From positions 3,472,001 through 3,536,000 of the forward strand of contig NZ_AP026978.1 in NCBI RefSeq assembly GCF_027924405.1: DNA of 64,000 nt, in the 5' to 3' direction. The number at the start of each line of letters is the position of its first letter. Positions within the stretch are counted from its first letter, which is position 1. The DNA is from Nocardia sputorum (lineage in GTDB: Bacteria; Actinomycetota; Actinomycetes; Mycobacteriales; Mycobacteriaceae). A model generated the notes under the pieces. It was not told where the DNA came from. It searched no databases and worked only from the letters and a program-made list of their open reading frames with translations. Both the position numbers and the translations under genes were made by a program. Shown here in pieces: positions 37,512-46,017 of this stretch.

Positions 37512-38045
37512 ATGACCTACAACCCCTACGACGCGCTTCCGCAGGTGCCGTCGTTCACACTCACCTCCGACGACGTCACCGACGGGCAGCCGTTCAAGAA
37601 CGAGCAGGTCAGCGGCATCTTCGGGGCGGGAGGCCAGGACATCTCCCCGCAGCTGTCCTGGTCGGGTTTCCCTGCGGAGACCAAGAGCTTCGCGGTGACG
37701 GTGTACGACCCCGACGCACCCACCGCCTCCGGCTTCTGGCACTGGGTCGTCGCCGACATTCCCGTCAGCGCGACCTCCCTGCCCGCGGGCGCGGGCAGCG
37801 GCGAAGAGGGCGGCGCGATGCCGACCGGTGCGATCACCCTGCGCAACGACGGCGGCTTCCACGGCTTCGTCGGCGCGGCCCCGCCGCCCGGCCACGGCCC
37901 CCACCGCTACTTCATCGTCGTGCACGCCGTCGACGTCGAAAGCCTCGGCATCGACGAGAACGCCAGCCCCGCCTACCTGGGCTTCAACTTGTTCTCCCAC
38001 ACGCTGGCTCGCGCCACCCTGGTCGCCACCTACGAGCAGAAGTAG
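37512..38045 (+). CDS. YbhB/YbcL family PEBP-like protein
   Basis: A 177-residue phosphatidylethanolamine-binding-protein family member. It has [17 protein letters not shown] (the conserved D-P-D-A-P and H-W block) and [11 protein letters not shown] (the second ligand-pocket block). The family resembles Raf kinase inhibitor proteins; the bacterial function is unclear. An AGAGAGG ribosome-binding site precedes ATG 37512. It is the second gene of the conserved M20-PEBP unit and is followed by a strong terminator. Confidence 0.94.
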   Translation: MTYNPYDALPQVPSFTLTSDDVTDGQPFKNEQVSGIFGAGGQDISPQLSWSGFPAETKSFAVTVYDPDAPTASGFWHWVVADIPVSATSLPAGAGSGEEGGAMPTGAITLRNDGGFHGFVGAAPPPGHGPHRYFIVVHAVDVESLGIDENASPAYLGFNLFSHTLARATLVATYEQK

Positions 38046-38392
38046 CCCTTCGGCATGACTGTGGCCCTGAGCGAAACGCTCGGGGCCACGGTGCTTTCTC
38101 CAGCGCGGTTTCGACGCGGCTTCGGAGCGGGCGTGAACCTGGCGCGAGCCGTGGCCGCGGGATCCTCGCGGCCGAGCGCTGACCGCGACCGATCACGGCT
38201 GGCGGAGCACCGTGTGTCGCGCCTCTTTCGTTCCGTATGGCGAGCCCGTAGCCGAGTAGGACCGCATCCGATCCGACCGGTTGGTCTTCCCAGTATTGGT
38301 TCGTTTCTCCCGGGCCGCGACCGGCCGGAGGGGCTACGCTGCCGCTGGACAGCCGCCCAATAGGGCGTGCGAGGACTGATGAGGGTACGAAC
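38046..38392. other. Intergenic region after the PEBP gene
   Basis: 347 bp between the PEBP gene and a small membrane-protein gene. Apart from the hairpin at 38061-38089 I see no coding pattern and no tRNA. The right end must carry the promoter for the TTG-started gene at 38393, but no convincing -10/-35 pair stands out. Confidence 0.6.
38061..38089 (+). terminator. Strong hairpin terminator after the PEBP gene
   Basis: GTGGCCCTGAGCG (38061-38073) pairs with CGCTCGGGGCCAC (38077-38089) across an AAA loop: thirteen pairs with one G-T wobble. It begins 15 bp after the stop codon and is followed by a short T-rich stretch, as expected for intrinsic termination. Confidence 0.8.
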
Positions 38393-38818
38393 TTGATCAT
38401 TCGCACGGAAACGGCCTGGGTGCTCTTCTTCGCCGGGCTCATCTTCCTGTGGGCACTGGTGCTCGGGGTATGGAAGTGGCAGGCGATGACCACCTCGCCG
38501 GACGGTCTGGCCCACCCCTACGTGGACATCGCTCACCGAGCCGCACTGCTGTACTCCTTCGCGACCGGATTGATCGCGTGGTTCGTCGAATTGTCCGGCT
38601 GGCCCACCGCGGTGAACGCCGTCGCGGCGGGGGCCATCATCCTGCTGTTCGTCGTGACGATCGCGAACTACATCCGGCTCGGCTTGCAGCGTGAGACCGA
38701 CAACCAGATGCGCAATCCACCGCCGTCGATGCGTTTCGTTCTCGCCGCGTTGATCATCGGCGAGATCGGCGGATTCGCCGTGCTGCTGGCCGGCTTCGCC
38801 GTGGAACAGTTGGGGTAG
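38393..38818 (+). CDS. Small membrane protein of unknown function
   Basis: A 141-residue protein with four predicted helices (about residues 8-27, 46-66, 73-93 and 113-135). The last two are separated by a short charged loop containing RETDNQMRNPPPSMR. The start is TTG 38393. I recognise no family. The hydrophobic pattern and orderly codon use make it a credible gene. It stands alone between a terminator and a convergent sigma-factor gene. Confidence 0.75.
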   Translation: MIIRTETAWVLFFAGLIFLWALVLGVWKWQAMTTSPDGLAHPYVDIAHRAALLYSFATGLIAWFVELSGWPTAVNAVAAGAIILLFVVTIANYIRLGLQRETDNQMRNPPPSMRFVLAALIIGEIGGFAVLLAGFAVEQLG

Positions 38819-38881
38819 CCCCGCCTCGGAGTGCACGGCTCGCGGCGCCGCGTCGAAGCGGGCGACCGCGAGATCGGTCGC

Positions 38882-40054
38882 TCATCCTCCTTCACTCGAC
38901 AGGCGCTGGCGCAGGGTTGCCGCCCGCAGGGTGAGGTGGTTGCGCTCGGCCAGGTTGTGCGCCTGTGCGGCGGCCCGCGCGTAGAGCTGCGCTGCCGTGG
39001 CGAGGTCTCCCGTGCGCTCATGCAAGTAGGCGGATGAAGCGGTGTATCGCGGCAGCGCCGGGTCGAGGTCGGCGAGCGCGGCCAGCCCCGCCCGCGGTCC
39101 GTCCGCCTCACCCACCGCGACGGCGCGATTGAGCCGCACCACCGGGCTGTCGGTGAACCGGAGCAGTTCGTCGTACCACTCGACGATCTGCACCCAGTCG
39201 GTCTCCTCGGCGGTCTGCGCGTCGGCGTGCAGGGCCGCGATCGCGGCCTGCGCCTGGTATTCCCCGAGCCGGTCGCGGGCCAGCGCCGCTTGCAGCACCA
39301 GCACGCCTTCGGCGATCAGGTCGCGCCGCCAGAGGCTGCGGTCCTGCTCGGACAGCGGCACGAGACTGCCGTCGGCGCGCGTGCGGGCCGCGCGCCTGGC
39401 GTGGTGGAGCAGGAACAGGGCCAGCAGGCCCGCGACCTCCGGGTCGCCGGTGGTCGCGGCCAGCTGCCTGGCCAGCCGGATCGCCTCGGCGGCGAGGTCG
39501 ACATCGCCGCTGTATCCCTCGTTGAACACCAGATACAGCACCCGCAGCACGGTGCGCAGGTCTCCGGGACGGTCCAGCCGGACGCCGGCGACGGTCCGTT
39601 TGGCGCGGCTGATCCGCTGGGCCATGGTCGCTTCGGGCACGAGGTAGGCCTGAGCGATCTGGCGGGTGGTGAGACCGCCGACGGCCCGCAATGTCAGGGC
39701 AACCGCCGACGCGGGGGTGAGGCTGGGGTGCGCGCACAGGAAGTAGAGCTGCAGCGTTTCATCCACCGCGGTGGTGGGTCCGGGCGGTGGCTCCTCGCAG
39801 TCCCGCAGCTCCCGGCGGTGCCGCGCGAGATCGGAGCGGGCGAGATCGAGGAAGCACCGCCACGCCGTGGTGATCAGCCACCCCTTCGGGTCGCCGGGGC
39901 GCTGCTTCGGCCAGGTCTCGACGGCCCGGATCAGCGCTTCCTGCACGGCGTCTTCGGCGGTCGCGAAATCCGCCCCGCGGTGGACGAGGGCTGTCAGGAC
40001 GCCGGGGATCAGATCCCGCAGCTGGGCCTCGTCCACCGCGTCGGCGGCCGTCAC
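38882..40054 (-). CDS. ECF sigma factor with large C-terminal extension (YCII-associated group)
   Basis: A 390-residue ECF sigma factor. Region 2 contains ATAEDAVQEALIRAVETWP and region 4 GLTTRQIAQAYLVPEATMAQR. About 200 further residues, helical and TPR-like, replace an anti-sigma partner. GTG 40054 overlaps the stop of the YCII/DGPF gene. The pairing of this long ECF type (often called ECF42) with a DGPF-motif protein is conserved in actinobacteria. The extension is thought to regulate sigma activity in cis. Targets are unknown. Confidence 0.9.
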   Translation of the reverse strand: MTAADAVDEAQLRDLIPGVLTALVHRGADFATAEDAVQEALIRAVETWPKQRPGDPKGWLITTAWRCFLDLARSDLARHRRELRDCEEPPPGPTTAVDETLQLYFLCAHPSLTPASAVALTLRAVGGLTTRQIAQAYLVPEATMAQRISRAKRTVAGVRLDRPGDLRTVLRVLYLVFNEGYSGDVDLAAEAIRLARQLAATTGDPEVAGLLALFLLHHARRAARTRADGSLVPLSEQDRSLWRRDLIAEGVLVLQAALARDRLGEYQAQAAIAALHADAQTAEETDWVQIVEWYDELLRFTDSPVVRLNRAVAVGEADGPRAGLAALADLDPALPRYTASSAYLHERTGDLATAAQLYARAAAQAHNLAERNHLTLRAATLRQRLSSEGG

Positions 40055-40458
40055 TCGGTGACGGTCGGCGCGGCGGTCAGGAACGGCCGCACCTCGAGCC
40101 ACTCGTGGATCGGCTTGCCGCCCGCGCCGGGCGCCGCGGACAACTCGCCGGCCAGCTCGACGGCGCGCTCGTAGGAGTCGACGTCGATGATCATCCACCC
40201 CGCGATCAGGTCCTTGGTCTCCGCGAACGGGCCGTCGGTCACCGGGGGCTTGCCCTCGCCGTCGTAGCGCACCCACGCCCCCTCCTGCGCCAGGGCTTGG
40301 CCGTCGACGAACTCGCCGGTGCCTTCCAGGCGGGCGGCGAAGTCGTTCATGTACTCGAGGTGCGCCTCGATCTCCGCGGGCGTCCACTGATCCATCGGCA
40401 CGTCGTTGACCGCCGCCGGCGCGCCTCGGTAGTGCTTGAGAAGCAGGTACTTCGCCAT
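40051..40458 (-). CDS. YCII-related DGPF-domain protein
   Basis: A 135-residue YCII-fold protein with the defining DGPFAETKDLIAGW motif and a late Asp-Tyr-Ala helix. ATG 40458 is chosen because GGAAGGA lies about seven bases upstream; ATG 40467 is also in frame. It overlaps the sigma-factor start (GTGA), so the two are translated together. The protein probably senses a small molecule or regulates the sigma factor, but no reaction is established. Confidence 0.9.
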   Translation of the reverse strand: MAKYLLLKHYRGAPAAVNDVPMDQWTPAEIEAHLEYMNDFAARLEGTGEFVDGQALAQEGAWVRYDGEGKPPVTDGPFAETKDLIAGWMIIDVDSYERAVELAGELSAAPGAGGKPIHEWLEVRPFLTAAPTVTE

Positions 40459-40577
40459 GACATCCATCCTTCCGGAACCTGCGACCCCGGTTGGTCGCTC
40501 ACCCCTGGGACGGAGCCGTCACGACGTTCTCGACATCCGCCGCCGAACTTTTTCGCGCCTTCTGGTTTGTGATTGTT

Positions 40578-40784
40578 CTACGACTGCTCGAGCGCCCCAT
40601 CAGCCAACCCGGCGGTAAACGCGTCCCACGCCCTGGGGGTGAACACGAGGGCCGGACCGGACGGGTCCTTGGAGTCCCTCATGCCGATCGTCCCGTCCTC
40701 CAGATATGCCACCTCGACGCAATCCTGGTTGGGTCCGCTGCGACTGCTCTTGAACCACGCCGCCTCGGCCCGATCGGTACTCAC
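40578..40784 (-). CDS. DUF397 domain protein
   Basis: A 68-residue protein containing AAWFKSSRSGPNQDCVEVA and DSKDPSGPALVFTPRAWDAF, the standard DUF397 blocks. It overlaps the HTH gene upstream by four bases (ATGA). Such HTH(DUF5753)-DUF397 pairs are abundant in Streptomyces and Nocardia and are proposed to behave as regulator/antagonist or toxin-antitoxin-like units. Confidence 0.93.
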   Translation of the reverse strand: MSTDRAEAAWFKSSRSGPNQDCVEVAYLEDGTIGMRDSKDPSGPALVFTPRAWDAFTAGLADGALEQS

Positions 40785-41659
40785 TCGGCATACTCCTTAG
40801 CGATCTTCAACACCAGTTCCCTGGTTTCTTCTTCATCCAACGCGGCGGTCTGAATCGCCTTACATGCTGTCTTGTATTGGTCTATTTCACTGGGCTTGTC
40901 CAGGTAGAGCGCACCCGTATAGCCCTCAACGTACACCACTGGAGGCTCGGTGAAAGATTGCAGCTCTGGGAACTCCATCAGCGTGAAAGACCCTGTTACC
41001 AGCGGCAATACGCGCTCAGTTCGGAGTGGCACCACCCGCAGAGTGACGGTGGGCAGCCGCGAAACGGCCAAGAGATGGTGGAGTTGTTCCGACATAACCG
41101 CCGGTCCGCCGATCTGGTATCTCAGCCCTGCCTCTCCGAGAAATACGTTCATGGTGAAGCGGTGACGCGATTCCCGTAAGCGTTCCTGACGCTTGGTCGC
41201 AATCTCGATTCGACGCTCGACATCCGAGGTAGGCATACCGGGATACGCACCCCAAATCACTGAACGCCGGTAGCCAGGAGTCTGGAGCAGACCGGGCAGC
41301 AGCGTGAGATGGAAGGTCGTCAGCTTCCGGGCAGCTTCTTCGAGCCCGAGATAGAGATCGAAGTAGGTCGGCACCGCATCGCCGTAGGCATGCCACCATC
41401 CAGTCCTCTTGGTCTCACGGACAAGGCCCGTCAATGCTGCCGCGTCGTCCTCTGCTACTCCATACAGTTCGCAGAGGGCTTTGATGTAGATGTCCTTCAG
41501 TTTCACGCCCTGGCCGCCCTCCAGCCGCCACATGGTCTGCGGGGACACCTCGATGACCTTGCACGCTTGCGCGACGGTCACACCGGACGCCTCGCGTAGC
41601 TGACGCAGTCGGCGACCCAACATGCGACGGGGAACTGTGGAGCCCGGACTCTCAGTCAT
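40781..41659 (-). CDS. XRE-family HTH regulator with DUF5753 domain
   Basis: A 292-residue protein. The N-terminal helix-turn-helix (about 15-70) includes VTVAQACKVIEVSPQTMWRLE. The C-terminal DUF5753 region (about 105-285) contains LLPGLLQTPGYRR and YVEGYTGALYLDKPSE. It is the first gene of a pair with DUF397 and is divergent from a hypothetical gene across a region with a 12-bp palindrome. Confidence 0.92.
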   Translation of the reverse strand: MTESPGSTVPRRMLGRRLRQLREASGVTVAQACKVIEVSPQTMWRLEGGQGVKLKDIYIKALCELYGVAEDDAAALTGLVRETKRTGWWHAYGDAVPTYFDLYLGLEEAARKLTTFHLTLLPGLLQTPGYRRSVIWGAYPGMPTSDVERRIEIATKRQERLRESRHRFTMNVFLGEAGLRYQIGGPAVMSEQLHHLLAVSRLPTVTLRVVPLRTERVLPLVTGSFTLMEFPELQSFTEPPVVYVEGYTGALYLDKPSEIDQYKTACKAIQTAALDEEETRELVLKIAKEYAE

Positions 41660-41745
41660 TAGCCAACCTCACGGCGTTGTGTGAATTTGGAAGGATCTGC
41701 GGAGCAAGCCTGGAAGATGGGGAGAAATCTAGGCTACTCGCGCCA

Positions 41746-41757
41746 TGGAATATTCCA
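41746..41757. promoter_or_regulatory. 12-bp palindrome upstream of the HTH/DUF397 pair
   Basis: TGGAATATTCCA is a perfect palindrome in the 245-bp divergent region between the HTH gene and the hypothetical gene at 41905. It is AT-rich against a GC-rich background and is a good candidate operator for the adjacent HTH protein. Confidence 0.4.
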
Positions 41758-41904
41758 AAATGCTTGGCTCAGGCGTCTACTGGGAGTGCGCCAGACCGTA
41801 GGAGCGGAATGTGAGGTCTCCGTGGGCATCTCCTGCTTACAACGACGGCGGCTACCGCGAAGCTGGCGCACCGCAAACTATTGTGCGATTGAGCAGGGGG
41901 TTTG

Positions 41905-42396
41905 ATGCTGGGCCGGACACCTTTCGGAAATACGCCGCTGGCGTGGTGCGCCTACTACCGGCAGGTGTGCGACCTGCCCGCGCAGGTCGATCCACCTCAG
42001 GTGGGGCGCATAGTCCTACGCATGGGGGTGGCGTGGGCGGTGATCATGCCCGCCACGTTGGGCCAGGACGTGAAGGTGTGGATGCAGCGGCATCACCACA
42101 GGGTCGGGCCGATCATGTCGCATCCCCGGTCGAAGCGGTGGACGTATCTGACGCAGCCCGACCTGCCCGGTGACATCACGTTGTTCGCGGAGATGTTCGG
42201 GCTCGACGTCTCGTTGGTGTGCGCGGGCGGAACCGTGGCGTTGCCGGGTCCGGCCGATCGGGGCACCGCCTTTCCCGCCTGGGTTACTCTGCCGGACAGC
42301 CCTTTTCGCCCATCCGGAAGCGTCGTCGTGGCCGCGATCCGTGGATGCGTAGCCGAGCGCATCGCCCGCCGGAAGCGTGGCATCGCGTATGCGTGA
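41905..42396 (+). CDS. Hypothetical protein next to HTH/DUF397 pair
   Basis: A 163-residue protein of unknown function. It begins MLGRTPFGNTPLAW, contains a central Trp/His-rich stretch (VWMQRHHHRVGP) and ends with a basic tail. No transmembrane helix or signal peptide is evident. ATG 41905 follows AGGGGG. It overlaps the next small gene by 8 bp, so the two form a unit. Pairs of this kind beside HTH/DUF397 genes are common in Nocardia accessory regions, but I cannot assign a role. Confidence 0.7.
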   Translation: MLGRTPFGNTPLAWCAYYRQVCDLPAQVDPPQVGRIVLRMGVAWAVIMPATLGQDVKVWMQRHHHRVGPIMSHPRSKRWTYLTQPDLPGDITLFAEMFGLDVSLVCAGGTVALPGPADRGTAFPAWVTLPDSPFRPSGSVVVAAIRGCVAERIARRKRGIAYA

Positions 42397-42637
42397 GACG
42401 CCCGAGGCCGAAGAATCACTGCCGCGCCGTGGATCTCCGCTGCCGTCCGAGCCGGATGTGCACTTGTCCGTGTTCTGGCACGGCCTCCGGATGGACTTCG
42501 TCGCCTGCGTGACCGCCGCGTGCCTGTTCGTCCAGGAGTGGCGTGCCCGGCACTGGCACGACGCGGTCGAGGTGTCGATGGAGGACACCGACGGGTATCC
42601 GCGACTGCCGTGCGAGCGGTTGTATCTGGAGCCGTGA
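42389..42637 (+). CDS. Small hypothetical protein, second gene of the pair
   Basis: An 82-residue acidic protein from ATG 42389, within the end of the preceding gene. It contains VHLSVFWHGLRMDFVACVTAACLF and ends EDTDGYPRLPCERLYLEP. The middle could form a helix, but it is not a clear membrane segment. No family recognised. Translational overlap with the 163-residue gene is the main support. Confidence 0.6.
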   Translation: MRETPEAEESLPRRGSPLPSEPDVHLSVFWHGLRMDFVACVTAACLFVQEWRARHWHDAVEVSMEDTDGYPRLPCERLYLEP

Positions 42638-42742
42638 GAGCCGGCAACCCGAACGCTCCGCGGTGGCGGTGGGTAGGCGAATCCGAATAGCGATCCACGC
42701 ACGCCCGCGGCAGGCGCGGATACCCCGCGCGGTGGCGTGGGC

Positions 42743-43873
42743 TCAGCGGATGCGCTCGGGTGCGGTGAACGCGGCGACCAGGCCCTCGGCCGTGCCGTCG
42801 TATCGGTCTCCGAACAACTCGGCGGATTCGGTGGCGACCTTGGTGCTGCGGGCGAACATGGCTTGCTCGTATTCGGTGAGGGCGGTCTCGATGTCGTCGG
42901 GGTGCACGGCGAGGGCGTTGCCGAGTTCGGCGCCGTCGAGTAGGGCGAGGTTGGCGCCTTCACCGTTCGTGGGCATGAGATGGGCGGCGTCGCCGAGCAG
43001 GGTCACCCCCGGCACCCGATTCCACCGGTGCCCGACGGGCAGGGTGTAATGCGGGCGCCAGACCGGCGGGATGTCGGTGTCGGTGATCAGCGCGGTGAGT
43101 TCCGGCGCCCAGCCGTGGAATTCGTGCGCGATTCGTGCGGTGGCCGTGGCGGCGTCGGTGAAGTCGATGGCGGCGAACCAGTCGTGCGGTCTGGCGAGCA
43201 CCACGTAGGCGTGCAGGGTGTCGCCCTTTTCGCGGTGTGCGTGGATCTCTCGGCCCGGCGAGGGCGCCGACATCGACCCGCCGCCGACCGCTGCCGCGGC
43301 GGCGGGGTGGCGGGTGTCGGCGTCGTACAGGTAGGTCTCGACGAACGACTCGCCGGTGTAGTCGGGTACGGCGGTGGACAGCAGCGGCCGGACCCGTGAC
43401 CACGCGCCGTCGGCGCCGACCAGCAGGCTCGTGACGAGCGTGCCGCCGTCGGCGAAGGTCACCTCGTGGCGGCCCGCACCGAGAGTACGAACACCACTGA
43501 GCTTCTTGCCCCACCGGACGGTGCCGGTCGGCAGCGAGTCCAGCAGCAGTTGTCGTAGTTCGCCGCGCTGCACCTCGGGGCGTCCGCCGGTGCCGTCGTC
43601 GGGTTGGTCGAGCAGAACGGTCCCGTTCGGGTCGAGGATCCGCATCGCCTGGCGGCCTTCCAGGATGAGGCCGCGGAATTCGTCCGTCAGTCCGGCCGCC
43701 GCGAGGGCGAGTTGGCCGTTGTAGTCGTGGATGTCGAGCATGCCGCCCTGCGTGCGCGCCGTCGGGGTCGGTTCGGCCTCGTACACCGTGGCCGGGATGC
43801 CGTGGACGTGCAGGACGCGGGCCAGAGCGAGTCCGCCGAGTCCGGCGCCGATGATCGTTACTGGATTGGTCAT
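42743..43873 (-). CDS. TetX-like FAD-dependent monooxygenase
   Basis: A 376-residue class A flavoprotein. GAGLGGLALARVL binds FAD, GGMLDIHDYNGQLAL matches the TetX/tetracycline-destructase branch, a DG pair (GADGAWSRVR) follows in the middle, and LLGDAAHLMPTNGEGANLAL is the second FAD block. ATG 43873 (MTNPVTIIG) is preferred over the in-frame start at 43903. It may oxidise aromatic or polyketide substrates; tetracycline inactivation is possible by homology but unproven. Confidence 0.9.
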   Translation of the reverse strand: MTNPVTIIGAGLGGLALARVLHVHGIPATVYEAEPTPTARTQGGMLDIHDYNGQLALAAAGLTDEFRGLILEGRQAMRILDPNGTVLLDQPDDGTGGRPEVQRGELRQLLLDSLPTGTVRWGKKLSGVRTLGAGRHEVTFADGGTLVTSLLVGADGAWSRVRPLLSTAVPDYTGESFVETYLYDADTRHPAAAAAVGGGSMSAPSPGREIHAHREKGDTLHAYVVLARPHDWFAAIDFTDAATATARIAHEFHGWAPELTALITDTDIPPVWRPHYTLPVGHRWNRVPGVTLLGDAAHLMPTNGEGANLALLDGAELGNALAVHPDDIETALTEYEQAMFARSTKVATESAELFGDRYDGTAEGLVAAFTAPERIR

Positions 43874-44067
43874 GGTGACGAGGGTGCTGGGCAGGGGTTG
43901 CACAGCCCTTGCGCCTGGCTTGCACCCTCATGCGTCCATCCCCCAATGGGGTGAATGCCGGCTCGCGACAGAGCCGCCTCCGGCGTGACCTTGCCCCGCC
44001 TCCGGGAAACCGCAGCGGCCGGCAGCCGGTAAGTTCGGTGGACCGCCGATCCGAACAGGAGTCAGCA

Positions 44068-44598
44068 GTGCCCATCGAGCACGAAGCCAAGATCCTCGAT
44101 ATCGACCCGGACGCCATCGAACGGCACATCGTCGACAAGGGGGGCCGGAAGCTCGGCGAGCGGCTCATGCGCCGCTACGTGTACGACGTCACGCCCGGTG
44201 ATGAATCGAAGTGGATCCGGTTGCGCGACAACGGCGACGGCACCACCCTCGCGGTCAAGCACATCACCAGCGACGCCATCGGCGGCACCCACGAAGTGGA
44301 GGTGGGCGTCGACGATTTCGCCGCCACCAACGCCCTGCTCGAGACGCTGGGGTTCACGGCGAAGTCGTACCAGGAGACCGAGCGGATCAGCTTCGTGCTC
44401 GACGGCGCGCAGCTCGAGATCGATACCTGGCCGCGGATCCCGCCGTACCTGGAGATCGAAGCCGCGACCAAGGACGAAGTAGTCCGCATCGCCGGACTGC
44501 TCGGCTACACCGAAGCCGATCTGACCGGCGAGAACACGATCAAGATCTACGCACGGCACGGCATCGACCTCAACACCGTGCGCGAACTCCGGTTCTGA
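44068..44598 (+). CDS. CYTH-domain protein (class IV adenylate cyclase/triphosphatase fold)
   Basis: A 176-residue CYTH protein. The N-terminal EHEAKIL is the ExExK signature of triphosphate-tunnel enzymes. Later basic and acidic strand residues (RRYVYD, WIRLRD, HEVEVGVDD, LEIDTWP, YLEIE) line the tunnel. GTG 44068 has AGGAG about seven bases upstream. The activity could be triphosphatase or adenylate cyclase; the sequence alone does not decide. Confidence 0.88.
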   Translation: MPIEHEAKILDIDPDAIERHIVDKGGRKLGERLMRRYVYDVTPGDESKWIRLRDNGDGTTLAVKHITSDAIGGTHEVEVGVDDFAATNALLETLGFTAKSYQETERISFVLDGAQLEIDTWPRIPPYLEIEAATKDEVVRIAGLLGYTEADLTGENTIKIYARHGIDLNTVRELRF

Positions 44599-44822
44599 GT
44601 AGTGATCACGGCTCCGCGCCGATGCCGATGCACCTGAGGGGCACGCCTCGGTGCGGTCGCCGGCCGAATACGCTCGCCTTCGTGTGGGCCCGGATGGGCT
44701 GGTAAGCCCGCGCACCGATGCGGCGGCGCGCCGCACCGCTGACGATTCGGTCCGGGTCGGTGGTCCGGGATTCGTCGAGCAGGCGACGGAAGCCGGGTCG
44801 GTCGATACGCACTACATGCCGG

Positions 44823-45902
44823 CTACGAGATGGTCCGCACGATTCCCTCGGCCGCGGACTGTTCGATGGCGGCGAGGAGCCGGTGGTGGCGCAGGGCGGT
44901 CTCGAAGCTGGGATGCGGTTGCCGGGCTTCGGCGATGGCCTGGGCGACTTCCTGGTAGAGGGCCGCGATGTTGGCCGGTGGGCCGGACCGGACGCCGGCG
45001 GGGACGGTGCGATAGGTGTCGGGCACGGGAAGGACCTCGTCGCCGATCCGGATGTCCCAGTCGCCCCAGTGGATGAATGTCCCGGGCTGGGCCGGGGTGG
45101 CGGTCAACGTTCCGTCGCTGCCGACGAGCTCGAGCCGGAACCCGTACCGGGCCGGACCGTTGCCGCCGTGCACGGCGACCGACGCGGTGGCGCCGCCGGC
45201 CAGCTGTCCGTGCAGCAGCACGTGGCTGGGCGTGGCGTTGGGCACGGTCCGCTCCGTCCCGGTGACGAGCACGTGGTCGTGCGTGCGGGGCAGCCGTGCG
45301 GAGACTTCGGTCAGTGGGCCCGCGACTCGTTCGAGTGCGGCCAGGAAGTGACCGGCCATGATGGTCAGGATGTTGGTTCCCTCCGACGGATCGAGGCCGA
45401 ATACCAGGTTCGGCCATATTCGACTGCCGCCCCAGGGGGCGCCCTCCGCCACCAGCGCGACCGATTCCAGCGCGCCGATCCGGCCGTCGGCCACGAGGTC
45501 GGCGGCGAAACGGGCGCTCGGGGAGTGGTGGCCCTGGAGGACGACCGCGTGAACGACGCCCGCAGCGGTGGCGGCCTCGGTCAGCTCGCCCGCTTCGTCG
45601 GCGTCGACGCCCAGCGGCCACTCGGACACGACGTGCTTGCCCGCGGCGAGCGCGGCCCGGATCACGGCGGCATGCCCGGAAGCCTTCACCGAGACCACGA
45701 CCAGGTCGACCTCAGGGTGTGCGATGAGTTCGTCGGCGTCGGCGAAGGCGTGCCGCGCGCCGTGGGCGGCGGCCGCGCGGTCCGCGCTGGCCTGGTTGGT
45801 CGTCGCGACCGCGGTCACGTCGAACTCCTCGAGCGCTGCGAGCGCGGGCAGGTGTGAGCTGTTGGCCCAACCGCTGGCCCCGACAACCCCGACTCGGATC
45901 AT
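44823..45902 (-). CDS. Gfo/Idh/MocA family oxidoreductase
   Basis: A 359-residue NAD(P)-dependent dehydrogenase. The N-terminal Rossmann fold begins VGVVGASGWANSSHLPAL. KHVVSEWPLG is the family E-K/W-P block, with the conserved Lys of EKP replaced by Trp. The C-terminal half is the alpha/beta substrate domain. It is divergent from a TetR regulator with two matching operators in the gap, so it is almost certainly controlled by it. Substrate unknown, probably a sugar or polyol. Confidence 0.9.
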   Translation of the reverse strand: MIRVGVVGASGWANSSHLPALAALEEFDVTAVATTNQASADRAAAAHGARHAFADADELIAHPEVDLVVVSVKASGHAAVIRAALAAGKHVVSEWPLGVDADEAGELTEAATAAGVVHAVVLQGHHSPSARFAADLVADGRIGALESVALVAEGAPWGGSRIWPNLVFGLDPSEGTNILTIMAGHFLAALERVAGPLTEVSARLPRTHDHVLVTGTERTVPNATPSHVLLHGQLAGGATASVAVHGGNGPARYGFRLELVGSDGTLTATPAQPGTFIHWGDWDIRIGDEVLPVPDTYRTVPAGVRSGPPANIAALYQEVAQAIAEARQPHPSFETALRHHRLLAAIEQSAAEGIVRTIS

Positions 45903-45923
45903 GTACGTCGCTCCTTAGTTATG

Positions 45924-45935
45924 TACCTTTCGGTA
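45924..45935. promoter_or_regulatory. Operator copy 1, TACC-N4-GGTA
   Basis: TACCTTTCGGTA lies 22 bp before the oxidoreductase start and is preceded by ATG, giving ATGTACC-N4-GGTA. An identical pattern occurs at 45976-45987. It is a likely binding site for the divergent TetR protein. Confidence 0.65.
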
Positions 45936-45975
45936 TCAAACTAGGCGGCACACCGGGCTCACACAAGAGGTAATG

Positions 45976-45987
45976 TACCGATAGGTA
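45976..45987. promoter_or_regulatory. Operator copy 2, TACC-N4-GGTA
   Basis: TACCGATAGGTA, also preceded by ATG, is centred 52 bp from copy 1, about five helical turns. The two copies sit near the two divergent starts, as expected for a repressor that controls both promoters. Confidence 0.65.
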
Positions 45988-46017
45988 AAAAACGTGGAGA
46001 GAGCATGGAGGGACGGC

